DNA of 64,000 nt, taken from contig JARYHS010008074.1 of NCBI GenBank assembly GCA_031002005.1, positions 349,952,932 to 350,016,931 of the forward strand, given 5' to 3'. Positions 22,466 to 34,883 of the stretch are shown piece by piece. The stretch's first letter is position 1; each line of letters begins with the position of its first letter. Below the pieces are notes generated by a model. That model ran no database searches. It was not told the DNA's origin and saw only the letters and a program-made list of their open reading frames with translations. This DNA comes from Vandiemenella viatica. Taxonomy: Eukaryota; Arthropoda; Insecta; Orthoptera; Morabidae. The position numbers and the translations under genes are program-made.

Positions 22466-23033
22466 AAATGATAAACTAGAGCGATAACATAGCATGAGCC
22501 GATAAGCTTATACTTTTGTAGTGTCTTATCTTGAAGGACTGCAATGACAAATAACCTATGCTTTCTATATATATATCTATATATCTTAAGGCACTCACTT
22601 TTCGAATAAATGTCCTGCAAACCTTCTGACTTTCTGTCTACCGAATCATATATACTCAGTGTAAATATTGCAACAATGTATCACTTATCTAAAAACGAAG
22701 CATTGTTAAATCCCACATATTGAATGTGACAAAATTTAGTAATTGAGTGGTTTAGTGAAGCAGACCCGGCCAGAGGCTGGAAACTGTTGAGGAGGAGGAG
22801 TGGTTGAGTAGAGCTTGAAGTGCAAGAAAAAAAAAATCCTTTGCTATTTGATTACAGTCTTTGTTATATCACCTTATTGCCAAATATGTAAATATCTCAC
22901 CTAGAATAAACCCTCTTTAGTGTTACAACAATAATTCTCATTTATACTAGCTTTTTTCGTTTCCACCACATCATCCGGTTACCAAGAAGATGCTATTGAT
23001 TTAAAATTTACTGCATATTCCTTAACACGTATT
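22466..23033. other. Unassigned DNA with short TA-rich run
   Basis: No gene. An imperfect TATATATC run lies at about 22566-22586, and a short A run near 22827. Confidence 0.5.
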
Positions 23034-23325
23034 ACGAAAGACAGTGGCGGATCCAGGAGTTTGGTTTGGGGGGGGGGGGTGTTTGAGCGGATTTTGGTTT
23101 GGGGAGGGCTTGAGCGGAATTCTTTGGAAGGGGAGGGGAAGCTTGAGTCGGGCAAGGATAGGATTTGTAGTCATACCGCCCTTAAAAGATCAGTAGAGCT
23201 AAAAAAAAGGTCTCCAAATCTCAAAAATTATGACGTAAGGGATCGACACTAAATACTTTTTTGAGGGGGGGAGGGCTTGATACCCTTAGCCCCCTCCCCC
23301 TCATGGATCCGCCACTGACGAAAGA
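23034..23325. mobile_element. hAT MITE with perfect 8-bp target duplication
   Basis: A 276-bp element (23042-23317) between identical octamers ACGAAAGA (23034-23041 and 23318-23325). The ends are CAGTGGCGGATCCA on the left and TGGATCCGCCACTG on the right, exact inverts over 14 bp. Subterminal G runs lie on the left and C runs on the right. No coding capacity. hAT assignment follows from end sequence and duplication length. Confidence 0.92.
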
Positions 23326-23349
23326 AAATTTTTCGCACAAAAGTCAATG

Positions 23350-23860
23350 AGTGTACAGTGTAATAATAATCTGAAACTGCGCCAACTGTTTTCTGTTGGA
23401 CAGCAGTCACGTTAATCTCAGACGTCAACTTTGGTTTGAAATTTTACTACCACTTTTCTTAGTAAGTCCTTGTAAAAAAAGTTATCAAGAAATATATGGT
23501 CTAAGAATAATTTTAATCTGAAGTTACTAATGCGCTAACTGCTTACCGGTTTGATAGTAGCTACATTGTTAAACAGCAGACGTCAACAATTTAATAACAT
23601 TGCCAACCTGCACAAACTAAACACATGCGCAGTACCATATAATTGCTGTACGCACACTAACATTAAATTGTACTTTATTTTTGCACTCTTTGTCCAGGGC
23701 TGACACCGCTGCTCCTATAACGGTGAACTTAACTTTGCAGCAATGGTACAGGGCTGACACCACTCCTCGCACAAAGATTTAGTTAATTTTGCAAGAGAGG
23801 TCCAGGGATGACACTAGTGTCCTGACGATGGTGTAGTTAATTGTAATAACGTCTCACGCA
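23350..23860. repeat. Tandem repeats, two scales
   Basis: Three units of about 55-60 bp begin near 23694, 23749 and 23810, each starting GTNCAGGGNTGACAC and ending in AGTTAATTNT-like sequence. Upstream, 23355-23440 and 23505-23600 share TAATCTGAA, GCGC(C/T)AACTG and CAGACGTCAAC in the same order, so a longer diverged repeat may precede the array. Confidence 0.65.
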
Positions 23861-26445
23861 GTACAATTTATTGTCTGTCATACAATATATCTGCCATACT
23901 TAACGTGACTATTTATCTTTTCGTCTGAGTGCCACACCTGAGTATTTTTTTTCGTCAGAGCGGGATGCCTTAGGAATTTTGTAATTTTTTTTAGTGTTAC
24001 TAGTTTTTATTAAAAAACGAAGAACAATTAAAATAAGTAGAATGTATTACATGTTAGCTGAGTTATAGTCTGAGTATGTGACATCTAACGTCTAACTAGA
24101 CAGAGGCAGTTGTTTTGTATTTATCGGCGGAACAAATAAGTTTCAAAATATCGGGTCTTGTTTTCAAATAAGAATGAAGCTCATTACATGATTTGTTGTT
24201 AGTCAAAATGGCTTTCAATACTGCGATACTTAACTGTGTTTTGTCTCTTGTCCATTTTTTTATTTACTAGAGAAAAAACTTTCAACATGTGCGTTACTTC
24301 CAGCCAAGACACTTAACGTGTTCAGTAGTTATACGAAAGTTCGTACAGTTGAGTGTGTTACCACAGAAGTGTTGAAACAATTCCGCCCAACGGCCTTCAG
24401 CAGCAACATTCTCAGCGTTACAGTTAGTGATTTTTTGATCCGTGACGCAGTTGGAAAACTCGTCGAACATTTCCATATCTAGGCTGCTGCTAATAAATCC
24501 TTGCGTGATCAGCAATGGTTTGTCTCGAGGGCCACGTGGCAATACCGCATCGTCTGTTTCAGACCTTAATAGATAGATACATTAAATTGTCGTTTTGTTT
24601 GCGAAAGCGGGACATTTTCCCTCTCACCGGGGACAGCGGGACGTATGTATGGTCACGTCAGCCATACCACAGTGAACCCTACTTATCACAGAATGTTCCG
24701 AATGCCGTTACTTCTTCCCTACCTGTCACGAGGATCCGAAATGCAGTTCCCTCACGAAGAATCAAACCTAAGAAACACTCCCAATAAACAACAGGTAATA
24801 AACAGTATAGGAAAGTGTGTACCAAAATTCATACCAATAGCACAATTCCTACATAGTACAAGAAGGATGCAATCAATACGCTTTTTCAAGGCTTACTTAT
24901 TATCCTACGTCCTGGGGGTTGATCGTTGGTTATGTTCGTTGGAAACATGCTTCGTATGCCGTGAAGTGACAGGATTTATGGCACTTTAAAGTGATGACTG
25001 TCCAGCAGAATTAGTTTTTAAAAAAATTCTGTAGTTGTTCATGTATTAATATTTATTTCTATTATCTTCTAAACAACTGTGAAACGGTTGGGATTATTTT
25101 ATCACGTATCGAACAAAACTAACATTTTTCAAGCCATTCAGAAAAGAGCAGTGGGGAAAGTATGATGGAGGGACACTACTACAGGTCAATTGGAAGCATT
25201 CATTCCTGGCGTTTCTTTCCTTCCTTCTTTCTCAAAAATGTCTTTTTAAAGCGAAAATAGCGTGAACAGTCTTAAATATTGTTGCACTTTATTGTAACAT
25301 ATTGAATGTTCTTTTGAAACGCAAATATGAAAACTCGTAACTGTCTCTGCTTCGACAACGTGCAGTACATGTCCCAAACCTCATTCTGTTTTCGGTTCAG
25401 CGTGGCTGAAAGAATTCGTGAGGGCTCTTTTAACATATTTTTCAAGATTGCTGAAGTCTTCATTTCTGACCATTGTACGACTCTTGCCTGAATTTATTCT
25501 GAAGCATTTAAGTAGAGGTGTAATCATCCTAGATTTTAGAACGACGGAACATAAATTTGAAACATTCTGAAGTAAATCTCCCAAACAAAATTCCAAGCTA
25601 TTTTCAAATCTCTAGGGAGCTTTATTTGTTAGTTTCTTCAATAACGATTTGCTTAAATAATTTTACGTTTTTCGCTTAAAGCAGATTCAAAGATTTTTGG
25701 TTACTTCTAAGTCTCAGACAAAAAATAGATCGTTAGAATATCTTAACGTCAATTCAGTATGATCTCTCTCTGCAGTTCCTGCTTTGACAACAAAGTAAAT
25801 GACGGAATATTTTTGTCGTTTTATGGCACTTTATGTAGAGCCTGTGTGTAAAAAGAAGAACCTCCGGAAGTATGCATTGATAACTGACGACGCGTTTTCG
25901 TCTTCCTTTTGATAAATGTCAGTTTGCAGTCTAAAAAGACATTAAATATTTTAAGAACCTGACGACGTAGGGTGATTAATTATATTATAGCTATTTCAAA
26001 ACCCTTGAATTATTCTATCACATTGATTTAAGAGAGACTTAAAAGAAATCTAGTTGTTCTATTAGCCACATGAAATAATATGTTTGCATAAAATAACTCA
26101 CATGACATGAAGCATTAGCAAAGTTCCCTGTGTTTAATGTAGAACTGGAATAAGGTAAATCATCAATTTTCATAGTAACTTGTGACGAGAACCTTTCTCC
26201 TTCGAGAAAGAACAGCACTTACGAATCGCTTAGCTTTTGTAATATTTCGATTAAGACGCCATGTAATACTAAAAGATTGGAATTTTTTAATACCAATATA
26301 AATGTTTATAGAATTATGTATACGAACTTAGGTGATTCTGACTGTGAGATTATACATTTCATGCAGTTTTTGAATAGGTAGGACCTACCATATGCCGGCA
26401 TGACAAACATGCCTTTAAAAAAGTACGAAGTAATGCGTATGAATG
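23861..26445. other. Unassigned DNA
   Basis: About 2.6 kb without a supported gene. The longest frame is 114 codons at 24645-24989 (+), with a second frame overlapping it. No recognised domain and no clear exon signals. Confidence 0.45.
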
Positions 26446-26616
26446 TAAGTTCGTTTGGGCCAACGAGGACCACTTTAAGTCTTGTGTTTGCTGCATTGGG
26501 CTTTTTAGCCAGTTTAACGTGGAATTCATGCTTCTACCGTGATTCGAACCCGGGATCGGCGCAGCGACCGTTTAGAAAGCAAGCGCCTTAGCCACTGAGC
26601 TACCAGGCCACTCGGA
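26446..26616 (-). repeat. SINE-B copy, short
   Basis: Best preserved SINE-B head. On the minus strand, GGCCTGGTAGCTCAGTGGCT is followed by a B-box GGGTTCGAATC and the tail GTGGTCCTCGTTGGCCCAAA. It lacks much of the middle segment seen at 12085 and 17835, so it is a shorter subfamily or a deleted copy. Confidence 0.85.
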
Positions 26617-29085
26617 AATCATTACCATCCAGTTCAATCATTTTCTGATGTGGCCTCTTAAAGTCATGATTTCAGATATAACTTGAGTAGTTTGCTCCAG
26701 GTCGCAGGATCTTGAGTGATCCTCTGCCAGTTACATAATCCATCTGGAAAACATACGATATAAACCTTTGTGTAGATAATGTTGACAGCTCTGATAAAGA
26801 GAGACCGCACACACTATATTTCCTTCAAAAGGAGTCTGTGCTGCTGTACTTCATCTTGAGTTTACTTCTGTAAGTTTCACGTTAATTTTATATCGTAAGA
26901 GAATAGTTTCCAAATCCAATGTCTCCGGCCTGAACAGCCATTTTATTTTTTTCTCTCCATCTTTATATTTAAAGCAGTGAATAAGACACAAGTGGTACCC
27001 ACAGGTTTAAAATGATATTTAGAACAATAAAAAAACAGTGTATTAACGGCGACTCTCGCAGCGTTTGGCGGGTAGCTATAGTCTGCTGACGTGAAGGGAG
27101 TCCGCCTATATGCGCTCCAAAGTGCACCGTAAAGTTATAAGACGATGCTTTTATGTCTTCAAAACAGTGCTTCCGAGTTTTGCGTCAGTACTTGAACTTT
27201 TTGAAGGAGGCAGTAGAATCATAATGTAAACTCCTATAAACTTTTGGGTGCTCAGGAAAAGATTCTATTTTAAAGGGAGGGAGCAACGGCTGGATTAGGG
27301 TGAGAGGTTAAAATAGCTCCAGTCTCCAGTGCTGTGATACAGGACTCCACTACGTCATGTAAAAGCTGTATCGGGAAGTGGCCTCATCTGTAGGCCTACT
27401 CCAATAAACAGAGCTAGATTATAAGTTACGAAACTACCAGTGGAACAATGGTATAAAAGTTCGCCTAAATTTCGGACGAAGAGATTCTTCTAGTCGAAAG
27501 ATGTAGAAAAGGATCCAAAACAAATGAAAACGTCTGGTGAACAGCGTAGGGCATTGTGAAATCCAATGCGATTCTCAGGATTTCCTTTCCCAAATAATTC
27601 TACAGGATAGAAGTTTCTACAAAAGCGTATATTCCTGTCTGCTAAGATGCTGCCGTCCTGAATATATAGAGGGAGCCTCTATAAAGAATAAAACGATTTA
27701 TGCTTTGTTTTGTGAATTAATACGAACTTTGGCAACTGCATTAGATCACTAACCGCCATTAAACAATATTCGGATCTAACTTACATGCAATACTGCCCGA
27801 AGTATGACCATGTTTGTTCACCACGTCACTGCCAAGTTTCGGCCAGAATGTAAGTACAACAAGGAGCCAAGTGATGGGTGCAGGACTCGTCCTTTCCTCC
27901 ATTATTGTACGTTACCTGCGAGTTAACGTGAGTCAGAAGTGTCAGATGCAGATGCTACGCTGTGACGTCAGGGTACATGGAAGGGTTGGTGAACGGCCCC
28001 TCGTCCTCTATTGATTGCGGGCAGGGCTAGCCCGGGCCGACACCCTTACGTTCATTGAACCGCTCGCTTTGACCTACTCTAACGAACCGTCTCCCCGTAA
28101 ATGGAAATTCTGTTAACCCCGATGAGAGATCGTCAATCGTGGTTACACTTTGCAAACGACATGACGATCCATAGCCACAAAGATAATGTGTTCCGGAAAT
28201 TAGCCGTTAACATTTGTCTACCGTAATCGGTGATTTTACGTGCAAATTTCACGATCATTTCTGGAATTCTGTTATTATTTGAATTAGAGAAGCTTAAGTA
28301 ACGCATCTCACATAGTTGAAAATGGAATTGGAGGAAGTTTCTGAACAATAAACAGGTTAGTAGACAGCACCAGTATAAATTGCGAATGGAAAGTATGACG
28401 ATGTGCCAACATAAAAACACCAAAATTTTAGCCAAGAACTTAATCAAAGGAACATCGGATGTTAAGATACAGATTAAAAATTTATTATCGGGGAACATTT
28501 CAAACTATCGGTTTCTTCCGATAAGTTGCCACCAAAGTATTAACTCTATCGAAACAAACTTTGTTCTAAATTTAAAGCACATTAAAGAAAAAAGTGTGAA
28601 TAAAAGGGACCATAGGTTAGAGGTTTTTGAGTCAAAACACGAACATTACTTATAGCAACGTCTTCAAGCCACACACGTGCAGATAAATAAAAAAGTTCTT
28701 GCTAATCCGATTGTTAAAAATCTTTTCAAAACTGGTATAAGTTAAGCCAACAACAATTAAATTGATTTAAATGTACCGCAGCGTGCGAAAATTATTTGAT
28801 AAAATATTACCTACACTGTGATAGAAGGAGGTAGTAAAAATAATCTATAACAGTAACCGGGAAAATATTTAAACATTTTTTAATCATTTAAATGAGTTAC
28901 TTAAATAAGCTACAAAAAAGGAATTAACTGTTTTTAAAATTTGTGTGTTAGGATGAAAGGAATTCGTGGAAAGACTACTGATGGGGTTTCGAATAAAGTA
29001 TATCCCATGGTGCCAAAGGTAAAACAGCGTACGTTTCAATTTAATGTGACTTCAAATAGCTGAGGAGTCGTCAGCTTAGCATAAC
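26617..29085. other. Unassigned DNA
   Basis: About 2.5 kb with no supported gene. Frames of 121 codons (28133-28498, -) and 91 codons (28380-28655, +) overlap each other and show no recognisable domain. Confidence 0.45.
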
Positions 29086-29287
29086 TGATCAGCCAAAAAA
29101 CATTATGGCCACCTGCTTGTTAGTGTGTTGGTCCATCTTTGGAGCGCAATACAGCAGCTATTCGGCGTGGCATGGATTCGGAAAGTCCTTGTTAGGTTTC
29201 CGGAATTGTCTGGCACCAGATGTCTACGCACATGTCACGCAATTCCTTTAAACCGTATGGCCACCGTCATTAGTTTGCTTTACTTGT
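29086..29287. mobile_element. Tc1/mariner-like remnant, copy 1
   Basis: Shares ordered blocks with 41737-41990: AACATTATGNCC, CTTTGGAGCGCAATACAGCA, TTCGGCGTGGCATGGATTC and GGTTTCCGG. The sequence resembles widespread arthropod repeats usually classed near Tc1/mariner. That class is from memory and no catalytic motif is visible. The hAT at 29296 begins immediately to its right. Confidence 0.5.
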
Positions 29288-30471
29288 GCCGTGACTAGCG
29301 TTGCCAGGTGTCCCGATTTGCGCGGGGCGTACCGATTTTCGGGGGTCTGGTGACGCGTCCCGACTTACCCTCTGTCGGGACGCCAAATGTCCCGATTTTT
29401 TAGCTAGGTGATAAAAAACAATCATTCGTTGCAAGAAAATAAAGTCGGCTGTCACACATCGAGATACATCACACCAAACCAGCAGTGCTATTCACGGCTT
29501 ATGGTACAGCTTACCCCTCTAACCAGCACATTGTGCCAAAAACAATTTAACACATTTCATGCTGGCAAAAATAACATAGCATAGCACATGAAATGTAATG
29601 ATCACCATAAAAAATTGTCAGTTTAACAACATCGCTGAAAATAGTTTTAACCCCGATCAAATGGGCAACGAAGAATCAAGAAGTGATAGGTGCTTAAGTC
29701 ACAAAGACATACCACTCCGTCAAGCACAGCTTGTCATTTAATTTATTCGATTATGAATAAAAACTCGATTTTTCTTTGTGTAGATTCTAAAATTGCTGAG
29801 AAATTGTCACTTGGAAGAACAAAGGCCAGTGGGATTGCACATAATGGTTTAGGTTCTGAATCTACTCAAGAAGCGATCGAGACTCTCCAAAATGACACTT
29901 TACGAGACGCATGAATCTGAATATTTGCACTCATGGCATCAATACTGGTTTCAAACGCGGCAGCTGAAAGGAAATTATCCGAGGCTAATATAATTTGGTT
30001 TAAGAGCTCGCATAATCACTCCAGCATGTCAAAGCATAGATACAAAATAAAACCAGCTTCAGTTTGTCTTGGGGCGAATTTTATAATTAAGATATTAAAA
30101 AAATCTATGATAAAAGCAATTAAATCTAACAATAAATACAGTTTTAATAAAAATATATACTTATTAATTAGAATAAATAAATACTTAAAATTCAACTTGA
30201 AAATACATCATTTTCGTAATATTTTGATACTTTTCGTAGTCAACAGGTCTGAATATTTGTATAATGTTTAGTAATTAGATTAATTAGCTCCTATCATATG
30301 ATAAACAGATAACTATAGAAATTGCCCCTGTCCATAAGTTATAAAAATAACGCGAATTACCCAAAAACCTATTTTTTGGAGGGTTGCCCCGATTTGTAGC
30401 CCCGAATCCAGATTTTTTTGACCTTCCGTCACGATTTTTAACAAACTGGACCTGGCAACACTAGCCGTGAC
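29288..30471 (+). mobile_element. Internally deleted hAT with perfect 8-bp target duplication
   Basis: Element 29296-30463 lies between identical octamers GCCGTGAC (29288-29295 and 30464-30471). The left end TAGCGTTGCCAGGT is matched by the inverted right end ACCTGGCAACACTA, one mismatch. Transposase N- and C-terminal pieces remain inside. A truncated relative lies at 14412-14894. Confidence 0.92.
29690..30010 (+). pseudogene. hAT transposase remnants
   Basis: Two frames inside the hAT. The first (29690-29914, 74 codons) contains KIAEKLSLGRTKASGIAHNG, which resembles the segment following the BED-type zinc finger in some hAT transposases. The second begins at 29933 with ILVSNAAAERKLSEANIIW, resembling the C-terminal dimerisation motif (small residues, then AER.xS). 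The catalytic middle is missing, consistent with an internal deletion that left both termini. Family identification is by motif recognition only. The protein cannot be active. Confidence 0.6.
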
Positions 30472-30479
30472 TCTGGGTT

Positions 30480-30612
30480 TGATTCATGGCTGCACCAACG
30501 GCTCACTGCCTCCAGGAACTACCGGTCACTTTTAGTGAGCAACAGCTCACTCGCTCTTTCAAAAGAACTGTTCTAAAGAATTAGTTCACTCGCGAACGAC
30601 ACATCTCTAGAA
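30480..30612. mobile_element. Possible hAT-like end fragment
   Basis: AGTGAGC/GCTCACT-type short inverted motifs are followed by GCGAACGACACATCTCTA. The reverse complement TAGAGATGTGTCG resembles another group of hAT ends. No partner end or target duplication found. Confidence 0.3.
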
Positions 30613-32013
30613 CATGCGACGAAAGCCATATCAATTTCTGTCTTCCCGGACGTAGTTTACGTTCGCTATTCGCAGAAATTATGTACCGAAAAAAGTAACA
30701 CGAATACTGAATGGATATTTGTAAGGTTTGTATGCAACACTTTACAAATGTTAATGAAATAATTTTCAATAAAATAAGTTTTTTTTAATTTTTTTTAAAT
30801 TTTTTTTAAATTTTTTAAAAAATGCATATATTCAGATGCAACCGTTATTATTTTCTTCATTTTTCTTCATTTTCCATCAGCATGGACTAGAGTTTCTGAC
30901 CTCATTACCTGATTTGAAAAAAAATAATAAATATTATAATTTTATTGAATTTGATCATGAAAGGTAGAACTTGCGTGAATACTTTATATAAGAAATCACA
31001 AATGGTTTTATTTTAATTGCTGACACGACATTTTACAACAACACAGTGTCCTTCATTGGTGATGTACAATTACCGGATTTACATTTTTACCGCCACTCAT
31101 TGGATGACGTTGTCTGTTCTGCTATGGACCAGTGTGGCACAGTTCCTCAGAAGTTCTGTGCCTGAGCTCATTTTCTCAAACGAAATAGCTGGTGTCCGGA
31201 TCCAGGCAGCAGCAGCTTCACTAACGAACAGACAGTGCAGAAGCCACATTGACCGAACGTAACTCCCGGCCGGCACACAATAGACCCTCTCATCTCGTAC
31301 GTCGTGCCACTTGAAAAACAGAAATCCGAGTAGATCACTCTGGACAATCTCAACGGCAGCGACGGTGTGTGGATCAGCTGTAAGTTGTTGCATGATACCA
31401 TATCCTAACAAAACTAACAAATTCCTCATACATCCAAACCTTGTAGCATAGAATCTGTGGTGGTACTGGCAGTATCTTAACCAGCCGCTCTTATTCCCTC
31501 ACCAAACTATCGCAGAGGTTTTTTTCCCAGTGGTAAAACCTTGGCACTTTTTTCCCTCTGTCCTGTCTCTTCTTTCAAAAGTATCTGTCTATCTTATCCG
31601 ATGGACCCATGTAAATGGGCGGACGCCTGGACGCATGGAAGATTTATCAACGTAGTACATGTGCAGAGACGAGCAGTAGATAACAGGAAGGCCGCCATGC
31701 TTGGAGGAGTAGGTTTTGGGTGCTCCCCCAATTTTTTTTTTTTTTTTTTTAAAAGTCTCCATCAGGGACACACTCTTCTCCCCTCGCTAATTCTAGGAAC
31801 CGGGCCGGCTGGCATTCCTGACACCTGCCGCTTTCACCCTGTCCACAGCGCCCACATGCTAACTAAAATATTCCACATTTATAAATAAACCTATAGTTTA
31901 TTAATGTAACTAGCGGTCACAATACGCGTTCGTTACAAGTTCAAATTCCCGTCAGGCCATCCAGACATCATTTTTGCACAGTTTCTCGAAATCTCATCAG
32001 TTGATTGCCGGGA
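30613..32013. other. Unassigned DNA with T tract
   Basis: No supported gene. T runs occur near 30780-30815 and at 31732-31750. Frames of 110-115 codons (31097-31429, -; 31541-31888, +, which reads through the T tract) lack recognisable domains. The part near 31180-31400 is G+C-richer than its surroundings. Confidence 0.45.
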
Positions 32014-32240
32014 ACCGAGTGGGGCGGTGTAACGGTTAGCGTTCTCGCCTCGCATTCGGGAGGACGGCGGTTCGAATCCCCGTCCGGGCATCCAGATTTG
32101 GATTTTCCATGGTTTCCCCAAATCACTCCAGGCAAATGCCGGGATGCTTCCTTCAAAAGGCCATGGCCAAATTCCTTCCCATTTATTCCTTGCCCCCATC
32201 CTTTCCCGACCACGTTGACAAGGCGTAAACCTATAAGCAA
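32014..32240 (+). repeat. SINE-A copy, near complete
   Basis: Plus-strand SINE-A. The A-box-like GTGTAACGGTTAGCG and the B-box GGTTCGAATCC (32070-32080) give the tRNA-like head. The body has CCATGGTTTCCCCAAATCAC and CGGGATGCTTCCTTCAAAAG. The tail GACAAGGCGTAAACC is followed by an A-rich end. No clear target duplication. Confidence 0.88.
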
Positions 32241-33529
32241 AATAAATTAATTACTAGTTAGTTTGGTTGGTATGTCGTTTTTTTTACTGATCAGTATAGC
32301 TTGTCAGTGCTTCATATATTTGTCTTTTAAAAAATAAACTTCTTTTGAGTGATGGATTGTTATTTGAAAAAATAAAATAATAAACCGACAGAGGTGTTGA
32401 GAATGCCTGAGTGTATATATTTTTTTTTAAATAACAGCTACTGTACTTCAGATGCACCATAGTCAGAGTCAACCTGAACATCTGTCGAAATCTTCCTTTT
32501 CAATCAATTTCTGAAAACATTTCTTCGTCTATCTGTAGTTTTTCCTTAATTTAATTGACATCAATAGATTATTCTTTGATAAAATAATGAGCTTGAAATT
32601 TTAAAATTTTATCCGCAAGTGGTAGATGACTTTGTCATCTCTAAAGCATCAATGATGACTTTTAAATGAGAGCCTAAGAAAATAAATTTTAGTCAGTGAT
32701 ATGGTTTTCAGAGATAGACAGGTTACATTAATGATTCAGTGTGATGTTATAACGAATAATGAATCCGCGAATTTTGATTGAATGAATAACGAGCATGGAC
32801 TGTAGAACTGTTCGCTTCTCTCAACGATGTTTTTTTAAATTATTTTTATTTGTTCACTGTGCCGAAAGGAAGACGGGATTATATTCAAGACATGGCAAGG
32901 AATGCATGTGTTAGAAAGAAGTTTCGAATTTCGTTTAGTACATTTCTGTGACATCGTTGCGAACGTATATTTTTTTAAGCATGAACATGATTTCGGCCTA
33001 CATGGGGGCATTGTCCGTATCTCGTAAATTTTTAATTGGATTAATGTGCTAGTCTTAGTGTGAAGTTTTTCTGTTTTAGTCTCATACCGTTAAATAAAAT
33101 AACATAACTACCTCCAGTAAGGTGCAATAGCTGATACCAGTCTTATCTGTGATTCAAGTGGCCACTGCCATAATACCCTGCCTGACGCAGATTTGCCTGG
33201 CAGATAAAAACGTTATGTGTATGTGACGTATCTCTTTTCCGACCATTAACTGCAAATAAAGTCTAGTGAAAATCTCAACTTGCCAATTGAAGGTGCACTG
33301 CCTCATTTGTTTTGCATGTTTGGTTGATGACTGTACTTAATATTAGTTTCTATGTGCATCTCAGATACCATAGCTTTATTTCGGAAGTAATTTTTGGTTG
33401 CGGTTTATCTTTTCGACGGCTTAGTAATTGATGTTTTGTGATATGGAAGGAAAGTAGTTGTATCTATGAAAGTCGTGTTATAGTACAATTGTTTCTCGTG
33501 CTAGTATGGAAAACTATCTGGAGACCATA
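32241..33529. other. Unassigned A+T-rich DNA
   Basis: About 1.3 kb with no gene or repeat family recognised. Confidence 0.5.
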
Positions 33530-33857
33530 ACCTAGATCATATATGGGCAACCCCCGGCCCCCGGGTCGGATCCGGCCCTCCACCAACTTCAGTCCGGCCC
33601 GCGAGAGATTCAGAAATTTCAAATAACGCTTCATACTCAAGCCTCCCATTAATTTTCATTTGATTTTTCTGTTTTTGTTAATTTGCTTTTTTATGTTTGA
33701 TTATCCTATTGTAATTCTAGTAAATAAAAAATGTGTGAATTTTTATCGCCTTTTTATTCACTACTATCTACTTCTTTCTTACCTACGGCCCGCGAACTGA
33801 TTAAGTCCCGAAATTACGCCCTCAGCTAAGCAAAGGTTGCCCATACCTGATCTAGAT
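33530..33857. mobile_element. hAT MITE with 8-bp target duplication (7/8)
   Basis: A 312-bp element (33538-33849) flanked by ACCTAGAT and ATCTAGAT. The left end CATATATGGGCAACC pairs with the inverted right end GGTTGCCCATACCTG. G+C-rich arms (GGCCC and CGGCCCGCG motifs) enclose an A+T-rich core. No coding capacity. Confidence 0.85.
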
Positions 33858-34649
33858 GATGAAAGAGCCTATGGCGGGATTTGAATTCGCCTGTTCATCT
33901 TTACTAGTTGTGTAGTTTGATCAGTCAGTTACATATTAATGTTGTTTAAATTTGTACTTTGAAATGAGAGTTGAAAGGGAACAAAAACTCCGCAGCCTCA
34001 TATCATAGCTCCAAAGCCGAGATTGAAAAATGTCGGTTGCATTATCTGGCACTTGATGTTTAATAACTTTTGGTTTAAACCGGCTATGAAACAATGGTTT
34101 TATCCATGTACAAGATTAGAGACAAATTACTGTTTCAAAAAGGAACTTTAGCGATGACATATTAATGAAAGGCGAGAATGAAAGTAATTAAGTCTCATAA
34201 TAGTTGGCAAAACTCTGGATAATATCATCCCTCATCTGTGTCTTCACGGTTTAAGGCACAGCACGCAACAAAATGAACTGTGCCCTCTGTCAGTGATCAT
34301 TAGAGCGCTTTATTCCCGCCAGCTAAGCCAATGTTGCTGAGCTATGGCAGCACGAGCTTGGCGGAATGCGGCAGCAGCAGATAACGGAGACAGCGTCAAC
34401 TGACTTGGCTGTTGCCCATAGTGTCGTCTCCAGGGTCACGGCTGTCGGCGGCTTATCTCGGTTCATTAACGTCAAATTAAGCCGTCCACTCAATTAAGCC
34501 GTCCACTCCTCCGATCGTCACGTTGCCATATGCATATGGCTATTCAAACACTTTACGTTTTCTCCTTATAATCGTTTTGATATTGCGTGGCAAGCTCTGC
34601 TTTGTTTTCTCGGAGGGATCGACTAAGGGTTTTTTTAATTTTTTTTTTA
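33858..34649. other. Unassigned DNA with G+C-rich patch and 17-bp tandem duplicate
   Basis: The segment 34310-34460 is G+C-rich with GCAGCAGCAG. The 17-mer AATTAAGCCGTCCACTC occurs twice in tandem at about 34475-34508. No coding exon could be supported. Confidence 0.45.
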
Positions 34650-34883
34650 ATTAATGCTTTACGTCTCGTCGACGGCTAAGGTCATTAGAGGCGGGATGGG
34701 ACTGGGGACAAGGAACGGGAAGGAATTCGGCCATGGCATTTTTGAAGGAAGCATCCCGGCTTTCGCCTGGAGTGATTTGGGGAAACCATGGGAAACCCAA
34801 ATCTGGATGCCCGGACGGGGATTTGAAGCCGCGTCCTCCCGAATGCGAGGCCAAAACGTTAACCGTTCACCCACCACGCTCGG
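34650..34883 (-). repeat. SINE-A copy, near complete
   Basis: Minus-strand SINE-A running from antisense tail CTTTACGTCTCGTCGACG to antisense head GTTAACCGTTCACCCACCAC and the end CTCGGT. The B-box region is ATTTGAAGCC antisense, slightly decayed. A T-rich stretch just left is the SINE's A-rich 3' tail. Confidence 0.88.

Noticed and set aside
24645..24989. 114-codon plus-strand frame
   Set aside because: No domain, overlapped by another frame, no clear splice or promoter signals.
28133..28655. Overlapping 121- and 91-codon frames on opposite strands
   Set aside because: Mutual shadows without recognisable content.
30480..30612. Complete hAT MITE ending in ACACATCTCTA
   Set aside because: Only one end is visible and no octamer pair was found; kept as a low-confidence fragment.
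31541..31888. 115-codon plus-strand frame
   Set aside because: Crosses a T tract and shows no similarity to a known family.
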